Assembly (NCBI GenBank): GCA_022819745.1
Contig: JAJEGS010000045.1
Coordinates: 56,611-120,610, forward strand
From: Candidatus Latescibacterota bacterium
GTDB taxonomy: Bacteria > Latescibacterota > UBA2968 > UBA8231
Length of the DNA stretch: 64,000 bases
Direction of reading: 5' to 3'
The notes beneath the pieces are model-generated. The model did not search any database and was not told the DNA's origin. It saw nothing but the letters and a program-made list of their open reading frames with translations. Below are positions 41,402-50,396 of this stretch, piece by piece. How positions within the stretch are numbered: the stretch's first letter is position 1; every line of letters starts with the position of its first letter. A program made the position numbers and the translations under genes.

Positions 41402-42187
41402 CTACAAGTTGGGACGGTTGTCCTCGGCCTCGCCCTCCCCTCGGTACGCCAACATATCCTCGTAGCGCAGCCCCGTGCCCCCGAAAATATCTAGCGCCGC
41501 TCCCACCGTAAAATCCAATTTCCCTTGGCCGAGCTTGCGGAGGACCGCGATGTCCTCGGTGCTGCTCACGCCGCCGGCGTACGTCGTCGGGATGGGCGCG
41601 ATCTCGCCCAAGAGCGCGACGAGTTCGGCATCGATCCCTTGCTGCTTGCCTTCGACCCCAGTGGCGTGAATGAGGAATTCGCTGCAAGACTCGGCGAGGA
41701 GCGCCAAGTTGTCCGCGCTGATAGCAAAATCCGTGGCCTTTTGCCAGCGGTCGGTCATCACCACGTAGCGCCCGTCGCGGTTGCTGCAACTGAGATCTAA
41801 GACCAGTTGCTCGCGCCCGACCGCAGCTACCATTTGCGCCAGTCGGTCGTGGTGGAGCTGGCCGTCGCTGAAGACGTAGGAAGTGACGATCACCTGCGCG
41901 GCACCACGACTGAGCCACGTCGCCGCGTTGTCGGGGCGGATGCCGCCGCCGATCTGCAAGCCTCCGGGGAAGGCAGCCAGCGCCTGTGCGGCTGCGTCCT
42001 CGTTGCCTGGGCCGAGCATGATGACGTGGCCGCCGAAGAGTTGGTCGCGGCCATAGCGCGCCGCAAAGTACGCCGGAGGATGGGGGGCGATGAAGTGGGT
42101 TTGGGGGGCGCTGCCGTCGCGTAGGCTGGTGCCGACGATCTGTTTGACTTGCCCCTCGTGCAGGTCGATGCAGGGCCGAAAGCGCAT
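41402..42187 (-). CDS. hisA: HisA-type isomerase, eukaryotic form
   Basis: 261 residues from ATG 42187; a longer frame to 42556 overlaps the enolase-family gene and is spurious. MRFRPCIDLHEGQVKQIVG, FPGGLQIGGGIRPDNA and TYAGGVSSTEDI are signatures of 5-ProFAR isomerase of the eukaryotic His6 type, which differs from usual bacterial HisA. It catalyses the fourth histidine-biosynthesis step. It is isolated from other his genes and overlaps the upstream gene's stop by one base (TGATG). Confidence 0.88.
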   Translation of the reverse strand: MRFRPCIDLHEGQVKQIVGTSLRDGSAPQTHFIAPHPPAYFAARYGRDQLFGGHVIMLGPGNEDAAAQALAAFPGGLQIGGGIRPDNAATWLSRGAAQVIVTSYVFSDGQLHHDRLAQMVAAVGREQLVLDLSCSNRDGRYVVMTDRWQKATDFAISADNLALLAESCSEFLIHATGVEGKQQGIDAELVALLGEIAPIPTTYAGGVSSTEDIAVLRKLGQGKLDFTVGAALDIFGGTGLRYEDMLAYRGEGEAEDNRPNL

Positions 42188-43284
42188 CAGCGGTCGCAGC
42201 GGTACTCTGCGAGTGCGTCCTCGTCGAGGGTGACGCCGAGGCCCGGGCCGGCTGGCGGAAGGATGTACCCGTCGGCGATGGGTAGTTTTTCGCGGATGAC
42301 GTCGCCGCTGTGATAGACGCAGCCATTCACGTCGCTGGCGTAGCCCAAGTTGGGCATGGCAAAGGCGAGGTGAGCCTGGGCCGCGGTGCCGATCCCCAGC
42401 TCGGGCATACTGCCGATGATACAGGGCAGGCGCGCTGCCTCGGCAATGGCGAAGATGCGCGCAGCCGCACCCAAGCCGCCGGCTTCCGACACATACACGT
42501 TGAAGACATCGACAGCTTGGTGGCGGACGCAGTTGAGGGCGTCGGCCGGAGTCCAAACGCTTTCGTCGGCCATGATGGGCAGCGAGACGCGCTCGCGGAC
42601 AAAGCGTAGCCCCTCTAAGTCGTCGGCTGCTAGGGGCTGCTCGACTAACTCCAAGTCAAAATCCGAGATTGCTTCGATGCTGCGCACGGCTTCCTTGGCG
42701 GAGGACCAGCCCATGTTGGCATCTACGCGCAGGACGATCTCGCTGCCTATTGCGCCGCGCACGGCTGCGAGCACGGCTAGGTCGGCGCGAAGGTCTCGCC
42801 CGATCTTGGCCTTGAGAGTCTTGTACCCTTGCGCCACTAGGCTTTGGGCTTGGGCGGCGATGGCCTCGGGGTCGCCCATGGACAGCGAATGGCTCAGCAA
42901 CACGCGGTCGCGGACTTGGCCGCCCAGCAGTTGGTAAACGGGTACATCGCAGGCTTTGCCGACCAAGTCGTAGAGGGCCATTTCAATGCCGGCCTTGGCC
43001 GGGAAGGAGCGGTGTAGGACTTGATTCATGCGGTCGGCGATCTCGCGGATGCGGCGCGGGTCTAGGCCGCAGAGTACATCGGCGAGCAGCCCGTTGATGG
43101 CTTCGCTTTCCCCGCGTCCGCGGCGGTCCCAGATGCTGGAGGCTTCGCCGAGGCCGGTGAGGCCGGCGTTGGTGTGGATCAAGACGACGGCGTTTTCAGA
43201 GGCTTGGTGCGTGCCGAGGCTGCTTTGGAATGGCTGCGGTCTGGGCACGCGCACGGGGATGGCTTCGACGTGAGTGATTTTCAT
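42187..43284 (-). CDS. Enolase-superfamily epimerase/dehydratase (MLE subgroup)
   Basis: 365 residues. Catalytic lysines in TLKAKIGRD (KxK) and the opposite barrel end, metal ligands Asp in LRVDANMGW, Glu in LELVEQPL and Asp in IMADESV, and a late GSMPELGIGTAAQAHLAFA loop. This fits the MLE/dipeptide-epimerase/OSBS subgroup. The product could be a racemised dipeptide or N-acyl amino acid; specificity not fixed. It sits between rsmD and hisA in a tightly packed minus-strand operon. Confidence 0.85.
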   Translation of the reverse strand: MKITHVEAIPVRVPRPQPFQSSLGTHQASENAVVLIHTNAGLTGLGEASSIWDRRGRGESEAINGLLADVLCGLDPRRIREIADRMNQVLHRSFPAKAGIEMALYDLVGKACDVPVYQLLGGQVRDRVLLSHSLSMGDPEAIAAQAQSLVAQGYKTLKAKIGRDLRADLAVLAAVRGAIGSEIVLRVDANMGWSSAKEAVRSIEAISDFDLELVEQPLAADDLEGLRFVRERVSLPIMADESVWTPADALNCVRHQAVDVFNVYVSEAGGLGAAARIFAIAEAARLPCIIGSMPELGIGTAAQAHLAFAMPNLGYASDVNGCVYHSGDVIREKLPIADGYILPPAGPGLGVTLDEDALAEYRCDR

Positions 43285-43850
43285 GGGATTAGGTGGCGAT
43301 AGATGCTGAGGGTGGTGTTGCCGTAGGCTCGCTGCTCGGTAAGCGCGAGGTGCCCACTCTGCTCGGGCACGTCTAGGTCGATCTGGTGCTGCACGAATAG
43401 CAGGCCCTCGTCGTTAAAGAGCGGGGATTCCCCGAGGGCTTCGATGAGGCCGAGCAGGAGCGGGGCACCGCAGTAGCGAGCGTGGTACGGGGGATCGGCG
43501 TACACGATGTCGAAGCGGCGGTCGGCCGCTGCCAATTGCGGGATGAGGTGTTGAGCCTTGACCGAGTGCAGGCCCTCGACGCCAGCCTTCCATTGGTAGA
43601 GTAGCGAGCGGATCTGCCGCCGCCGTTGGTGATCTGGCTCGTTGATCTCGACGCTCGCGCCCCGGCTCAGCGCTTCAAGTCCCATTTGGCCCGAGCCAGC
43701 ACACAAGTCGAGGAAGGTGCGGCCCTTTAAGTTGGGGCCGAGCATGGAGAATACGGCTTCTTTGAGGCGCGTGGAGGTGAGGCGGATCTGGCGCAGGCGT
43801 CGCCCGGAGGGAATCTGCCGACCGCGATAGGTGCCAGTGACAATGCGCAC
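43281..43850 (-). CDS. rsmD: 16S rRNA (guanine966-N2)-methyltransferase
   Basis: 189 residues of the RsmD family. Start MRIVTGTYRGRQI, RLKEAVFSMLGPNLKGRTFLDLCAGSGQMGLEALSRGA (SAM motif I) and YADPPYHARY (motif IV, DPPY) are diagnostic. It methylates G966 of 16S rRNA in assembled 30S particles. It overlaps the start of the enolase-family gene by 4 bases. The usual partner coaD is not adjacent. Confidence 0.92.
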   Translation of the reverse strand: MRIVTGTYRGRQIPSGRRLRQIRLTSTRLKEAVFSMLGPNLKGRTFLDLCAGSGQMGLEALSRGASVEINEPDHQRRRQIRSLLYQWKAGVEGLHSVKAQHLIPQLAAADRRFDIVYADPPYHARYCGAPLLLGLIEALGESPLFNDEGLLFVQHQIDLDVPEQSGHLALTEQRAYGNTTLSIYRHLIP

Positions 43851-44002
43851 GGCTAAGCTCTAAGTTGGAGTTAATATAGACAAAAAAGTATCGCGGTTAG
43901 GGACAGCAGCGTCAAGTTGTGGGTTGCGGGCGCTGAGGGAAGTTTGAAGTTTGAATTAAGGTATTCTTCTCTGAGGAATTCGATGGGAGGTATAATCAAG
44001 CA

Positions 44003-45151
44003 ATGGTCACAGAACAATACGATGTCGTCGTCGCAGGGGCCGGTGGCATGGGCAGTGCCGCGCTCTACCACTTGGCGCGCCGCTGCGTGCGCGTCTGCGC
44101 TGTAGAGCGCTTTGGCATAGCCCACGACCGGGGATCTTCGCACGGAGATACCCGCATCATTCGCAAAGCCTATATGGAGCATCCCGACTACGTGCCCCTG
44201 TTGCACCGAGCTTACGAGTTGTGGGAGGAGCTAGAGGCCGAAGAAACGGGGGAACTCTTTGCCCGCGTCGGACTGCTAGTGGCGGGCGATCCCGCCGCGG
44301 AGGCGATGCAGGGGCAGGCGGCCTGTTATCAAGCGCACGACCTGCCGCACGAACAGCTCGATGCGGCAGCCATTGCCGCGCGCTATCCAAGCTTGGCTTT
44401 TCCTGATGAGTGGAATGGGTTTTACGACCCCCTAGGCGGTTTTCTCCGAGTCGAGGACTGCGTCCGCCGACATGCCGCGTTGGCCCAACAGCACGGCGCG
44501 AAGCTCTACACTGGGGAGGTTATGCTGTCTTGGAAGAGCGAGGGCGAAGGAGTGGTAGTGGAGACTGAGCGACGGCGTTTGCTCGCCACGCGGTTGGTGT
44601 TGGCGACAGGGGCTTGGGCGGTGCCGGAACTATGCCGGCTGGGTGTGGCAGCGTGCGCAGTGCGCAAGGTGCTGTTGTGGTACCAGGGACGCGGCGTGGA
44701 GCAGTACGCGCGTGGCGCGTTCCCCTGTTTCTTCATCGCCGACGGCGAACAGTACTTCTATGGTTTCCCCGCGGAAGCGCCGTGGGGCCTAAAATTGGCC
44801 GAGCACAATGTGTCGCACGACCCGGTGGACGACCCGCTCCAGCTCAATCGTGCACTGGCTGAAGGCGATCAGCCCTGCGTCCTCGATTTTCTCGCGCGAT
44901 ACTTTCCTGCGCTGCAACCAGAATTGAGTAAATACGCCGTCTGCATGTATTCGCTGACGCCGGATAAGAACTTTGTCTTGGACATCCACCCCGAATGCCC
45001 AGCCGTGGTGCTCGGGGCGGGCTTTTCCGGCCACGGCTTCAAATTCTCTCCGGTAGTGGGCGAAATCTTGGCTGAATTGGCGCTGGAAGGCGATACCCAG
45101 CATCCCATCGAATTCCTGCGCCTTTCTCGTTTTGCACAAAGGAGGTCGTAA
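44003..45151 (+). CDS. Sarcosine/N-methyl amino acid oxidase (MSOX/SolA type)
   Basis: 382 residues. N-terminal FAD site YDVVVAGAGGMGSAALYHLA, then RGSSHGDTRIIR (substrate/flavin contact). Cys314 in AVCMYSLTPDKNFVLD sits where monomeric sarcosine oxidase bonds FAD covalently, and GFSGHGFKFSPVVGEI follows. It oxidatively demethylates sarcosine or N-methyl amino acids to formaldehyde and H2O2. GGGAGG lies 12 bases before ATG. Directly followed by an SDR gene, probably the same transcript. Confidence 0.9.
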   Translation: MVTEQYDVVVAGAGGMGSAALYHLARRCVRVCAVERFGIAHDRGSSHGDTRIIRKAYMEHPDYVPLLHRAYELWEELEAEETGELFARVGLLVAGDPAAEAMQGQAACYQAHDLPHEQLDAAAIAARYPSLAFPDEWNGFYDPLGGFLRVEDCVRRHAALAQQHGAKLYTGEVMLSWKSEGEGVVVETERRRLLATRLVLATGAWAVPELCRLGVAACAVRKVLLWYQGRGVEQYARGAFPCFFIADGEQYFYGFPAEAPWGLKLAEHNVSHDPVDDPLQLNRALAEGDQPCVLDFLARYFPALQPELSKYAVCMYSLTPDKNFVLDIHPECPAVVLGAGFSGHGFKFSPVVGEILAELALEGDTQHPIEFLRLSRFAQRRS

Positions 45152-45928
45152 ATGGATCTAGGACTGAAAGACAAAATTGCGCTGATAACTGGAGGGAGTC
45201 GGGGGATCGGCCGGGCGATTGCGTTGGCGCTGGCCAACGAGGGATGCAAGGTGGCGATTTGCGCCCGCGACCAAGAGCCGCTCGAACGCGCATTGCAGCA
45301 GGTGCGGGCGACTGGGGCCGAAGCCATTGCCGAGGTCGCCGACGTGCGCTCGCGGCCGGAGGTGGAGGCCGTTGTCAAGCGCTGCGCGGCCGAATGGGGC
45401 GGTGTCGATATCTTGGTCAACAATGTGGGTGGAGCGGCTGGCGAACAGAGCCTGCTCGAAACCGCTGATGAGGACTGGGTGGAGACCTTTGATCTAAATG
45501 TGTTCCACGCCGTGCGCACGACGCGGGCGGCCCTGCCCTACATGCGGCAGCGAGGCGGGGGCGCGGTGGTGATCGTCTCGTCAATCTCGGGGTGGAAGCC
45601 CGGGCCTAAGTCCCAATACGGAAGCGCAAAGGCCGCGGAGATTTTTCTCGCTGGTGCGCTGGCGCTGGAATTGGCCGAATGCGGGGTGCGGGTCAACGCG
45701 GTTGCGCCGGGGTCGATATTTTTCCCCGGCGGTGGGTGGGCGCGTTTTCAGGAGGAGCAGCCCGAGCACTTTGCACAGTTTGTAGAACGAGAATTTCCCG
45801 CCGGGCGGTTGGGGACGCCAGAAGAGGTGGCGGATGTGGTGGCGTTTCTGGTGTCCGAGCGCGCGAATTGGATCAATGGAGCGATGATTCCCGTGGATGG
45901 GGCGCAAGGGCGGCCGACGGCGTTTTGA
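45152..45928 (+). CDS. Short-chain dehydrogenase/reductase
   Basis: 258 residues, classical SDR. NAD(P) motif TGGSRGIGRAIA, NNVGG, catalytic Ser in VIVSSISG and Tyr-x3-Lys in QYGSAK, then NAVAPGSI and the closing NWINGAMIPVDGAQG. Substrate unknown; position after the sarcosine oxidase-like gene suggests amine or sugar catabolism. ATG immediately follows the upstream TAA with GGAGG inside that gene's end. Confidence 0.9.
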   Translation: MDLGLKDKIALITGGSRGIGRAIALALANEGCKVAICARDQEPLERALQQVRATGAEAIAEVADVRSRPEVEAVVKRCAAEWGGVDILVNNVGGAAGEQSLLETADEDWVETFDLNVFHAVRTTRAALPYMRQRGGGAVVIVSSISGWKPGPKSQYGSAKAAEIFLAGALALELAECGVRVNAVAPGSIFFPGGGWARFQEEQPEHFAQFVEREFPAGRLGTPEEVADVVAFLVSERANWINGAMIPVDGAQGRPTAF

Positions 45929-45931
45929 TGG

Positions 45932-45955
45932 GCGTTGATTGCGCGCAATCAACGC
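45932..45955. terminator. Perfect 24-base palindrome between convergent SDR genes
   Basis: GCGTTGATTGCG (45932-45943) is directly followed by its exact reverse complement (45944-45955). It lies 4 bases after one stop and 21 before the other. It has no T run; it could be a bidirectional terminator or a protein site. Confidence 0.45.
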
Positions 45956-45976
45956 AGCAGGACGAGCTTGCGCGCC

Positions 45977-46759
45977 TCACCCCTGAAACAGCGACAGCGC
46001 CCCATCGACGTACATCTCGGTCCCCGTGATATAGCTGGCCTCGTCCGACGCCAAGAAGAGAATGGCGTTGGCGACCTCCTCGGCGCTGGCAGCGCGTTGT
46101 TGGAGGGGAATCATGCCCTGGGGGAACTCGCGGGGGATGCGGATTTTGTCGATGTTGCGGGGGAAAGTGTTCTCGCCGATGCTGGTTTTGGTGGCACCAG
46201 GGCAGACGACGTTGATGCGGATGTCCCACTGCGCCAATTCGACCGCGGCCATTTTGGCGAAGGTGACTTGGGCGGCTTTGGAGCAGGAATACGAGGTGAA
46301 GCCGAAGTTGGAGAAGATGCGGTTGCCATTGACCGAGGAGACGACGACGATGCTGCCGCCTCCGGCAGCGCGCAGGTGGGGGATGGCGTATTTGACGGTG
46401 AGGAAGGTGCCGCGCACGTTGATGTTGTGCGTCTGATCCCATTCCTCGGGGGTGATGTCCTCGATGGGGGCGAAGACTCCGTTGATGCCGGCGTTGGGCA
46501 CGACGATGTCGAGGCGGCCCCAACGCTCGATAGTGGCGGCCACTAGTCCGGCGACGTGTTCGGCGTTAGCTACGTCGCCGGGCAAGGCCAGCGCTTGGCC
46601 GCCTAGTCCCTCGATTTCGGCGACAGCTTCCTCGCAGCGCTCGGCGCGGCGGGCCGTCAGCGCGATGTTGGCTCCTTCGCGGGCCATGGCCACGGCCGCG
46701 GCCCGGCCGATGCCGCTGCTGCCGCCGGTGATGAGGGCCACTCTGTCCTTCAGCTTCAT
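45977..46759 (-). CDS. Short-chain dehydrogenase/reductase
   Basis: 260 residues, classical SDR with TGGSSGIGRAAAVAMA, NAGI, VVVSSVNG and the catalytic YSCSK. It keeps NVVCPGATKTSIGENTFP and ends SYITGTEMYVDGALS. Only moderately similar to the convergent SDR at 45152. Cofactor choice (RRAER after beta-2) hints at NADP. Substrate unknown. Confidence 0.9.
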   Translation of the reverse strand: MKLKDRVALITGGSSGIGRAAAVAMAREGANIALTARRAERCEEAVAEIEGLGGQALALPGDVANAEHVAGLVAATIERWGRLDIVVPNAGINGVFAPIEDITPEEWDQTHNINVRGTFLTVKYAIPHLRAAGGGSIVVVSSVNGNRIFSNFGFTSYSCSKAAQVTFAKMAAVELAQWDIRINVVCPGATKTSIGENTFPRNIDKIRIPREFPQGMIPLQQRAASAEEVANAILFLASDEASYITGTEMYVDGALSLFQG

Positions 46760-46843
46760 GTCGATCTCCTAAGTTGACGAAAAAATGTGAGCGGAATATC
46801 ATTGGAAGCCCCTAAAATACACCCAACGAAAATGGAGACAAGA

Positions 46844-48103
46844 ATGGAAGAAAACGTGAACACGCACTCTCGTCCCTCGGACCTGAAGATCACGGATCTG
46901 CGCGTCGCCAATCTGCGCGGGGCACCGTTCCGCGCGACGATCATCCGCATCGATACCAATCAGGGGATCTCTGGCTACGGCGAGGTGCGCGACGGCGGCA
47001 GCCCGACCTACGCGTTGATGCTCAAAAGCCGCTTGCTTGGCGAAAATCCCTGCAACGTCGATAAGCTCTTCCGCAAGATCAAACAATTCGGCCACCACGC
47101 GCGCCAAGCCGGTGGCGTCTGCGGCGTCGAGATGGCGCTGATGGACCTAGCGGGCAAAGCCTATAATGTGCCGGCCTACCAACTGGCCGGCGGCAAGTTC
47201 CGCGACCGGATCCTCTGCTACTGCGATACCCCTACGCGAAGCGACGGCCGGGAGATGGGACAGTTGCTCAAGGAGCGGATGGAGCGAGGGTTTAAGTTCC
47301 TCAAAATGGACGTTGGCATTGGGTTACTACGGGGGATCGAAGACGCGCTGATCGCCCCGCCGGGCATGTTGGAAAGCCGAGACGTCATGCACCCGTTTAC
47401 GGGGATCCAGATTACCAACAAGGGCATCGACATCCTCTGCGAATACGTGGCGCAAGTGCGCGAGGTAATCGGTTATGAAATTCCCTTGGCCGTCGATCAC
47501 TTCGGCCACATTGGCGTCGAGTCCTGCATCCGCTTGGGCAAGGCACTGGATCAGTTCAGTCTAGCTTGGTACGAGGACATGATCCCTTGGCAGTTGCCCG
47601 ACCAGTGGCAGCGGCTTGCAGAGGCCGTGGATACGCCCGTATGCACGGGCGAGGATATCTATCTCAAGGAAAACTTCCTGCCCCTCTTCGAGCGGCGCGC
47701 CATTGCCGTCGCTCACCCGGACTTGGCCTCTTCCGGCGGAATCCTCGAGACCAAAAAGATCGGCGATTTGGCGCAGGAGCACGGCATTGCCATGGCGCTA
47801 CACATGGCCATGTCGCCGGTGGCGGCATTGGCTTCGGTGCATTGCGCCGCGGCGACGGAAAACTTCATGGTGCTCGAAAACCACTCGGTCGATCAGCTAG
47901 AACAGTGGAGCAGCTTGGTCGAGGGCTTGCCGGTGCCCCTGATTGAGGACGGGCACATTGCGGTGCCGGAGGGGCCGGGGCTGGGTTTTAGCGGCCTCAA
48001 CGAAGAAGTGCTGCGGTCGTTTGCCGACCCAGACCAGCCGGAGATTTTTGGCCCTACCGACGAGTGGGACGACGAGCGGCCACACGACCGCTTGTGGAGC
48101 TAA
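46844..48103 (+). CDS. Enolase-superfamily sugar-acid dehydratase-like protein
   Basis: 419 residues from ATG 46844, with GGAG 6 bases upstream; earlier in-frame ATGs at 46787 and 46832 exist. Barrel features: FKFLKMDVGIG (K-x-D), AVDHFGHIG, WYEDMIPW, VCTGEDIYL and LHMAMSPVAAL. These suit the sugar-acid dehydratase branch of the mandelate-racemase group. Followed within 2 bases by a dehydrogenase gene, so the pair may process a sugar acid or hydroxy-dicarboxylate in two steps. Confidence 0.85.
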   Translation: MEENVNTHSRPSDLKITDLRVANLRGAPFRATIIRIDTNQGISGYGEVRDGGSPTYALMLKSRLLGENPCNVDKLFRKIKQFGHHARQAGGVCGVEMALMDLAGKAYNVPAYQLAGGKFRDRILCYCDTPTRSDGREMGQLLKERMERGFKFLKMDVGIGLLRGIEDALIAPPGMLESRDVMHPFTGIQITNKGIDILCEYVAQVREVIGYEIPLAVDHFGHIGVESCIRLGKALDQFSLAWYEDMIPWQLPDQWQRLAEAVDTPVCTGEDIYLKENFLPLFERRAIAVAHPDLASSGGILETKKIGDLAQEHGIAMALHMAMSPVAALASVHCAAATENFMVLENHSVDQLEQWSSLVEGLPVPLIEDGHIAVPEGPGLGFSGLNEEVLRSFADPDQPEIFGPTDEWDDERPHDRLWS

Positions 48104-48105
48104 AA

Positions 48106-49164
48106 ATGGCCTACGACATCGCCGTGCTCAAAGGCGACGGCATCGGACCGGAGGTCATGGACGAGGCCCTAAAGGTGCTCAATGCGTTGGGGACTCCTGC
48201 TCTTGCCTTCGTCGAGTATCCGTGTGGCGCGGGGTGCTATCTGGAGCAAGGGGATCCACTGCCGGAGGCGACGGTGGAAGGATGTCGGCAGGCGGATGCG
48301 GTGCTGCTGGGAGCGATGGGATTGCCGCACGTGCGCTGGCCGGACGGGACGGAGATGCGGCCACAAGTCGATTTGCGGTTCCAACTGGATCTGTACGCGG
48401 GGGTGCGGCCGATTTACCTCTATGCGGCCGCGCATACTCCGCTCAAAGGCTTAGAGACGGGCGATATTGATTTCGTCATTCTGCGCGAGAACGTCGAGGG
48501 GCTTTTTGCCTCCATGAACGGCGGCATCCAGTTGCGCGGCGAAGTAGCCATGGACTCTATGGTCATTACGCGCACGGGCACGGAGCGCGTGGTGCGCTAC
48601 GCCTTTGAGCTGGCGCGGCAGCGCGGTCGGACGCCGATGAAGGTAACGTGCGTTGACAAGGCCAACGTCTTCCGCTCGATGGCCTTCTTCCGCAGCGTGT
48701 ACGACGAGGTGGCTGCCGACTACCCAGATGTCGAACGAGACTACGCGTACATCGACGCACTGAGCATGTACTTGGTGCAGCAACCGGCGGGATACGACGT
48801 GCTGGTTACTGAGAATATGTACGGGGACATTATCTCGGACTTGGCCGCTGGGTTGGTCGGTGGCTTGGGGCTGGCTCCTTCGGGGGACATTGGCGAGGAC
48901 GCGGCTGTGTTCCAACCGTCGCACGGCACTGCGCCCGACATCGCCGGGCAGGGGAAGGCCAACCCCGTGGCGATGATCCTGTCGGCAGCTTTGATGCTGC
49001 GCTGGTTGGGCCAGCAGCATGGCGATCCAGAAGCCGCGAGTGGGGCGGACCGAATTGAGGAAGCGGTGCGCGTCGCAATCGGCGAGCAGGGCGTGGGGAC
49101 GCCCGATTTAGGAGGGGCGTTGAGCTGTTGCGAGCTAGGGGAGCGGATTGTCCAAGCGCTCTGA
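48106..49164 (+). CDS. Isopropylmalate/tartrate dehydrogenase-type beta-decarboxylating dehydrogenase
   Basis: 352 residues from ATG 48106. Family motifs: IAVLKGDGIGPEVMDEALKVL, ENVEGLFA, VDKANVFRSM, the metal/NAD segment VTENMYGDIISDLAAGLVGGLGLAPSGDIG and FQPSHGTAPDIAGQGKANP. It oxidises and decarboxylates a 2-hydroxy acid with NAD. It is more like tartrate/malate-type enzymes by context than LeuB, because no leu genes are near. Coupled to the dehydratase-like gene upstream. Confidence 0.88.
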   Translation: MAYDIAVLKGDGIGPEVMDEALKVLNALGTPALAFVEYPCGAGCYLEQGDPLPEATVEGCRQADAVLLGAMGLPHVRWPDGTEMRPQVDLRFQLDLYAGVRPIYLYAAAHTPLKGLETGDIDFVILRENVEGLFASMNGGIQLRGEVAMDSMVITRTGTERVVRYAFELARQRGRTPMKVTCVDKANVFRSMAFFRSVYDEVAADYPDVERDYAYIDALSMYLVQQPAGYDVLVTENMYGDIISDLAAGLVGGLGLAPSGDIGEDAAVFQPSHGTAPDIAGQGKANPVAMILSAALMLRWLGQQHGDPEAASGADRIEEAVRVAIGEQGVGTPDLGGALSCCELGERIVQAL

Positions 49165-49193
49165 TATCGCAAGCCTACATCATTTACAAGAGA

Positions 49194-49233
49194 ATCCGCA
49201 GATGGACGCAGAATAGTATGACTAGTATGACTA
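49194..49233 (+). repeat. Second copy of short dispersed repeat
   Basis: ATCCGCAGATGGACGCAG at 49194-49211 is identical to 13444-13461. Just after it, TATGACTAG occurs twice in tandem (about 49217-49234). It lies in a 113-base intergenic gap. Confidence 0.55.
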
Positions 49234-49277
49234 GACGATCCACATATCGAATTGTTCAAATCGTTTAGGACTGTTGT

Positions 49278-50396
49278 ATGAATCGCCGGACCTTTCTCGG
49301 CTTGGGCCTAAGCGCGGCTGTGTGGCCTACATTGGGTCGTGCTGCGCCCGTGCGGCCGGAGCGGGCACGTCTGCGCGAGTTGGGCATTGTCATTGGCGAC
49401 TTGGCGACTGGTCCCCATAACGCCATCACCGATGTCCAAGGCGTCCAGGTCGGCCATCTGACGCTGATTGAAGATGGGGGACCGGTGCGCACCGGCGTGA
49501 CGGCGATTGTGCCGCGCACGCCCGCGTTTGCCGCGGACTTTACGCTCAACGGCAACGGCGAGCTGATGGGGGTAGGCTCCATGCGCCGCACGGGCCTGTT
49601 GGCCGGCCCCGTTCTTTTTACTAACACGTCCAGCGTCGGCGCAGTGTACGATGGGGCAGTGGAGTGGATGCTGGCGCGCGATCCCGACCTGTTCAAAAGC
49701 GATTTGCAGCCCGCGCCCATAGTCGGCGAGACGTGGGCTGCGTTTCTCCACGATGAAGTTGGGCGGCACGTGCGACCTGAACACGCGGTAGCAGCTCTCG
49801 ACGCGGCGCGCGGCGGGCCGGTGGCCGAGGGCTGCGTCGGCGGCGGGACCGGGATGCGGGCCTATAGCTTTAAGGCCGGCATTGGCACGGCGTCGCGCAA
49901 AATTCCCTGCGGCGATCGGGTCTATACCGTGGGCGTGTTGGTGCAGGCGAATTTTGGTCGGCGGCCTCAGCTACGCGTTGACGGCGTCCCGGTGGGCCGG
50001 GAGATTACCGACCTGATGCCGGCGCGCGGTGGCAAGAGCAAGTCCATGATCGCCGCGGTGGCCACGGACGCGCCGTTGATCCCCATTCAGCTCCAGCGCG
50101 TGTGCAAGCGGGTGGCTTTGGGCATGGCGCGCACGGGCGCGATCTCTACCCAAGGCAGCGGCGATCTTTGGCTGGCGTTTTCCACGGCCTCTCCCGAGCT
50201 GCCGGATATGGTCGCCATGCTCTCCGACCGTTGGATTTCAGGCGTGTTCCAAGGCGTAATTGAGGCTACGGAGGAAGCCATTCTCAACTCGCTGACTACG
50301 GCCCACACCATGACTGGCCGCGGCGGCAATACTATTCACGCCCTGCCGCTGGACCGCTTGGTCGAAATCATGCGCGCATACGGTCGGCTTAAATGA
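49278..50396 (+). CDS. P1/DmpA-family aminopeptidase, Tat-exported
   Basis: 372 residues. A twin-arginine leader (NRRTFLGLGLSAAVWPTLGRAAP) precedes an S58/DmpA-type fold. These enzymes cleave themselves before a nucleophilic residue; the alignment of KSMIAAVATDAPLIP with DmpA puts this at Ser256. Other family segments: GPHNAITDVQGVQVGH, EGCVGGGTGMRAYSFKAGIGTASR and GSGDLWLAFSTA. They release D-amino acids, beta-amino acids or N-terminal residues. It overlaps a paralogue without a leader by 4 bases. Confidence 0.88.
   Translation: MNRRTFLGLGLSAAVWPTLGRAAPVRPERARLRELGIVIGDLATGPHNAITDVQGVQVGHLTLIEDGGPVRTGVTAIVPRTPAFAADFTLNGNGELMGVGSMRRTGLLAGPVLFTNTSSVGAVYDGAVEWMLARDPDLFKSDLQPAPIVGETWAAFLHDEVGRHVRPEHAVAALDAARGGPVAEGCVGGGTGMRAYSFKAGIGTASRKIPCGDRVYTVGVLVQANFGRRPQLRVDGVPVGREITDLMPARGGKSKSMIAAVATDAPLIPIQLQRVCKRVALGMARTGAISTQGSGDLWLAFSTASPELPDMVAMLSDRWISGVFQGVIEATEEAILNSLTTAHTMTGRGGNTIHALPLDRLVEIMRAYGRLK

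Noticed and set aside
42188..42556. N-terminal extension of the HisA frame
   Set aside because: Overlaps the enolase-family gene out of frame and has low-complexity Arg/Cys-rich sequence.
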